In this document: positions 62,572-64,000 of the stretch, in pieces
Layout of the letters: every line of letters starts with the position of its first letter
How positions within the stretch are numbered: the stretch's first letter is position 1
Assembly (NCBI RefSeq): GCF_030169785.1
Contig: NZ_CP125854.1
Coordinates: forward strand, 248,001 to 312,000
Reading direction: 5' to 3'
Source: Bdellovibrio sp. 22V
GTDB lineage: Bacteria > Bdellovibrionota > Bdellovibrionia > Bdellovibrionales > Bdellovibrionaceae
DNA length: 64,000 nt
Notes under the pieces: generated by a model
Told to the model about the DNA's origin: nothing
Databases searched by the model: none
The model's input: the letters and a program-made list of their open reading frames with translations, nothing else
Position numbers and translations under genes: made by a program

Positions 62572-63051
62572 ATGAAGAAAATTATTAGTCTCGTTGTTTT
62601 CATCGCTGCCCTCGGTTGGACTTGGAACGTGATTCACACGTCGGAGGCAGTAGGATTTGAGACGCACTCCGGCATTCAAGCGAAATTGGCCGAGTTGATT
62701 CAGCAGACTTTAGCTGTGAAAAAGCCGAATGCTAAAGAACTTTCGATCATGAGACTTTGGACTGAAACTTTGGCTGATAACAAGGTTCGCGCGGTATTTG
62801 CCTACAAGTTCGTCGATATTTCTGAGTCCGGTGAAGCCCTTGAGCAAGTTATTGAAGGCGAAGCGGTTCTTCACCGTGAACTCTCTGAGGACTCCAATGT
62901 GGACAAGTGGACTTTGCAATCTGTAAAAACAACGAACGACATCGTCGTTTTCACAGAAGGTTCGACAATCACTCCGGGCGAAGAAACACCGGCCGAAGCT
63001 CCAACAACAACTGAAACTCCTGCGGAAACTCCAGCCGCACCTCAAAAGTAA
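62572..63051 (+). CDS. Secreted or anchored protein with an Ala/Pro/Glu/Thr-rich tail
   Basis: 159 residues with GAGAGG ahead of the ATG. A signal or anchor (about 1-20) is followed by a domain of about 110 residues with a helix-strand pattern (AVFAYKFVDIS, then EGEAVLHRELS), and then a tail after 130 of repeated Glu-Thr-Pro-Ala units. No Cys in the mature part. No family is recognised. It is divergent from the leucine operon. The methyltransferase gene starts two bases downstream. Confidence 0.65.
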   Translation: MKKIISLVVFIAALGWTWNVIHTSEAVGFETHSGIQAKLAELIQQTLAVKKPNAKELSIMRLWTETLADNKVRAVFAYKFVDISESGEALEQVIEGEAVLHRELSEDSNVDKWTLQSVKTTNDIVVFTEGSTITPGEETPAEAPTTTETPAETPAAPQK

Positions 63052-63052
63052 T

Positions 63053-64000
63053 ATGCCTATTCCCACACAATTCATCCAAATTGATGAAGAGGGTTATGGT
63101 CTGAGCCGCGAGGTTCGCATTCAAGACCCTCTTGTGGGACAAGAACTTCTGCAAAATTTAAAAATTCACGAGGGCGGAACTCTCCTCAGCACCATCGGCG
63201 CTACACCTGTGATCGTCGAAGCTTTTGACGAGCCTTACATTGCCCAACAGGTCCACGTTGAAGACGGTGTTTGGTCTCTGACTCTTCCTTACGGTCTCGA
63301 ATACAAGTTTGAATTGGCATCTCTTTCTCTTGATGAGTGGGATCGTTTTCACGGTTACACGGAAAATAAAATTCCTTTTGTTTTTTCCCGAAAAGCTCAA
63401 GCGGAGTTTTTCAACTTGCTTGATGAATACGGCGATGACTTCGTCGAATACGATGGCAAAATTTACGACGTTCCCAACTATTGGCCCGCCGATCCGAACG
63501 TTGAAAAAGAACAATACTGGTCACAGATTTACGAAACGGAAGCCAATCCCGGTTGGAATCTTGGCGAGCCTGCCGAGGCCTTGAAAGACATGATGCCGCG
63601 ACTGAAAATCTCTCCTTGTCGCGTGCTTGTTTTGGGTTGTGGCGAAGGTCATGACGCCGCTTTCTTTGCGAAGGCGGGACATTTTGTAACGGCTGTCGAT
63701 ATTTCTCCATTGGCTTTGGAAAAAGCGCGCAAAAACTACGGCGACATTCCTAATCTTAAGTTTGTCGAATCCGATTTATTTAAACTTCCGCGTGATTTCG
63801 ATCAGGCATTCGATCTTGTTTTCGAACACACTTGTTACTGTGCGATCAATCCTGCAAAACGCCAAGATCTTGTGAAAATCTGGAACCGCGTTCTCGCCCC
63901 TGGCGGACATTTGATGGGCGTCTTCTTCACATTCGAAAAACGCCAAGGCCCTCCTTACGGAGGCAGCGAGTGGGAACTTCGCCAAAGATTAAAATCCAGC
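63053..64000 (+). CDS. TPMT-family S-adenosylmethionine methyltransferase with an N-terminal extension (cut by window edge)
   Basis: The frame is open from the ATG at 63053 to the end of the window, 316 codons without a stop. It starts one base after the previous stop, so it is coupled to that gene. Residues 1-150 form an unfamiliar beta-rich domain. From about 160 it matches thiopurine methyltransferase-like enzymes: WSQIYETEANPGWNLGEP, the SAM loop VLVLGCGEGHDAAFFAKAG, VTAVDIS, and FEHTCYCAINP. Family members methylate thiols, selenium or tellurium compounds. The C-terminus is missing here only because the window ends. Confidence 0.85.
   Translation, partial: MPIPTQFIQIDEEGYGLSREVRIQDPLVGQELLQNLKIHEGGTLLSTIGATPVIVEAFDEPYIAQQVHVEDGVWSLTLPYGLEYKFELASLSLDEWDRFHGYTENKIPFVFSRKAQAEFFNLLDEYGDDFVEYDGKIYDVPNYWPADPNVEKEQYWSQIYETEANPGWNLGEPAEALKDMMPRLKISPCRVLVLGCGEGHDAAFFAKAGHFVTAVDISPLALEKARKNYGDIPNLKFVESDLFKLPRDFDQAFDLVFEHTCYCAINPAKRQDLVKIWNRVLAPGGHLMGVFFTFEKRQGPPYGGSEWELRQRLKSS

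Noticed and set aside
1-64000. CRISPR arrays, tRNA or rRNA genes, insertion sequences, prophage genes
   Set aside because: No regularly spaced direct repeats, no cloverleaf with a TTCGAATC-like arm, no transposase or integrase motifs, and no phage structural genes were found on reading both strands. Very short or diverged elements could be missed by eye.

Overview
The window looks like a chromosomal segment of a predatory bacterium of the Bdellovibrio group. This is inferred, not proven by a marker gene. The main clues are a lexA gene whose promoter carries TTAC-ACT-GTAA, matching the TTACN3GTAA operator described for Bdellovibrio LexA. There is also a dense set of secreted peptidoglycan and protein hydrolases, many short secreted proteins and lipoproteins of no known family, moderate GC, and tightly packed short operons on both strands. 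I see no rRNA, tRNA, CRISPR array, insertion sequence or prophage.

Layout. Positions 1-7.1 kb: the end of an unknown gene, a probable structured small RNA, an M14 carboxypeptidase, a polysaccharide deacetylase, lexA with its operator, and a DksA-like protein without a zinc site. Positions 7.2-16.5 kb: TetR regulator, stand-alone PBP transpeptidase, fxsA, exonuclease III, peroxiredoxin plus an ATP-grasp-like gene, a SelO-like protein, a lipoprotein L,D-transpeptidase and a bacteriohemerythrin. Positions 16.7-18.6 kb: a PadR - HAAS (DUF1700) - DUF4097 cassette with a repeat-rich promoter. Positions 18.6-31 kb: esterase and S41 protease, heptose epimerase, phenylalanine hydroxylase plus TrmJ-like methyltransferase, PspC protein, ribD and HPPD, an unlisted 37-residue membrane peptide, an outer-membrane protein, a PIF1-like helicase and a lipoprotein.

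Positions 31-39.7 kb: M13 peptidase, the decayed remnant of a formylglycine-enzyme-like domain, rhodanese plus HAD 5'-nucleotidase, an HTH regulator, a receiver/cNMP-binding protein, and a three-gene operon of an SDR and two unknown secreted proteins. Positions 39.8-44.5 kb: one six-gene operon for pantothenate and 4'-phosphopantetheine (Rossmann/DUF2520, panB, panC, coaBC, coaX, panD). The first gene is the natural candidate for the missing ketopantoate reductase. Positions 44.5-56.6 kb: SLT-like transglycosylase, two ABC-F ATPases (one with a leader that may be regulatory), a DUF2799 lipoprotein, a TonB/TonB-dependent receptor pair and a PAS-PAS-GAF hybrid histidine kinase. Positions 56.6-62.5 kb: a leucine (isovaleryl/methylcrotonyl-CoA) degradation operon. 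The right edge has a secreted protein and a TPMT-family methyltransferase cut by the window end.

How the parts fit. Several genes suit a life on prey: cell-wall enzymes (M14, deacetylase, PBP, L,D-transpeptidase, SLT), proteases (M13, S41), amino-acid catabolism (Phe/Tyr via hydroxylase and HPPD; Leu via the carboxylase operon) and stress functions (peroxiredoxin, hemerythrin, SelO-like, exonuclease III, LexA). All functional calls come from reading motifs by eye; no database search was run.
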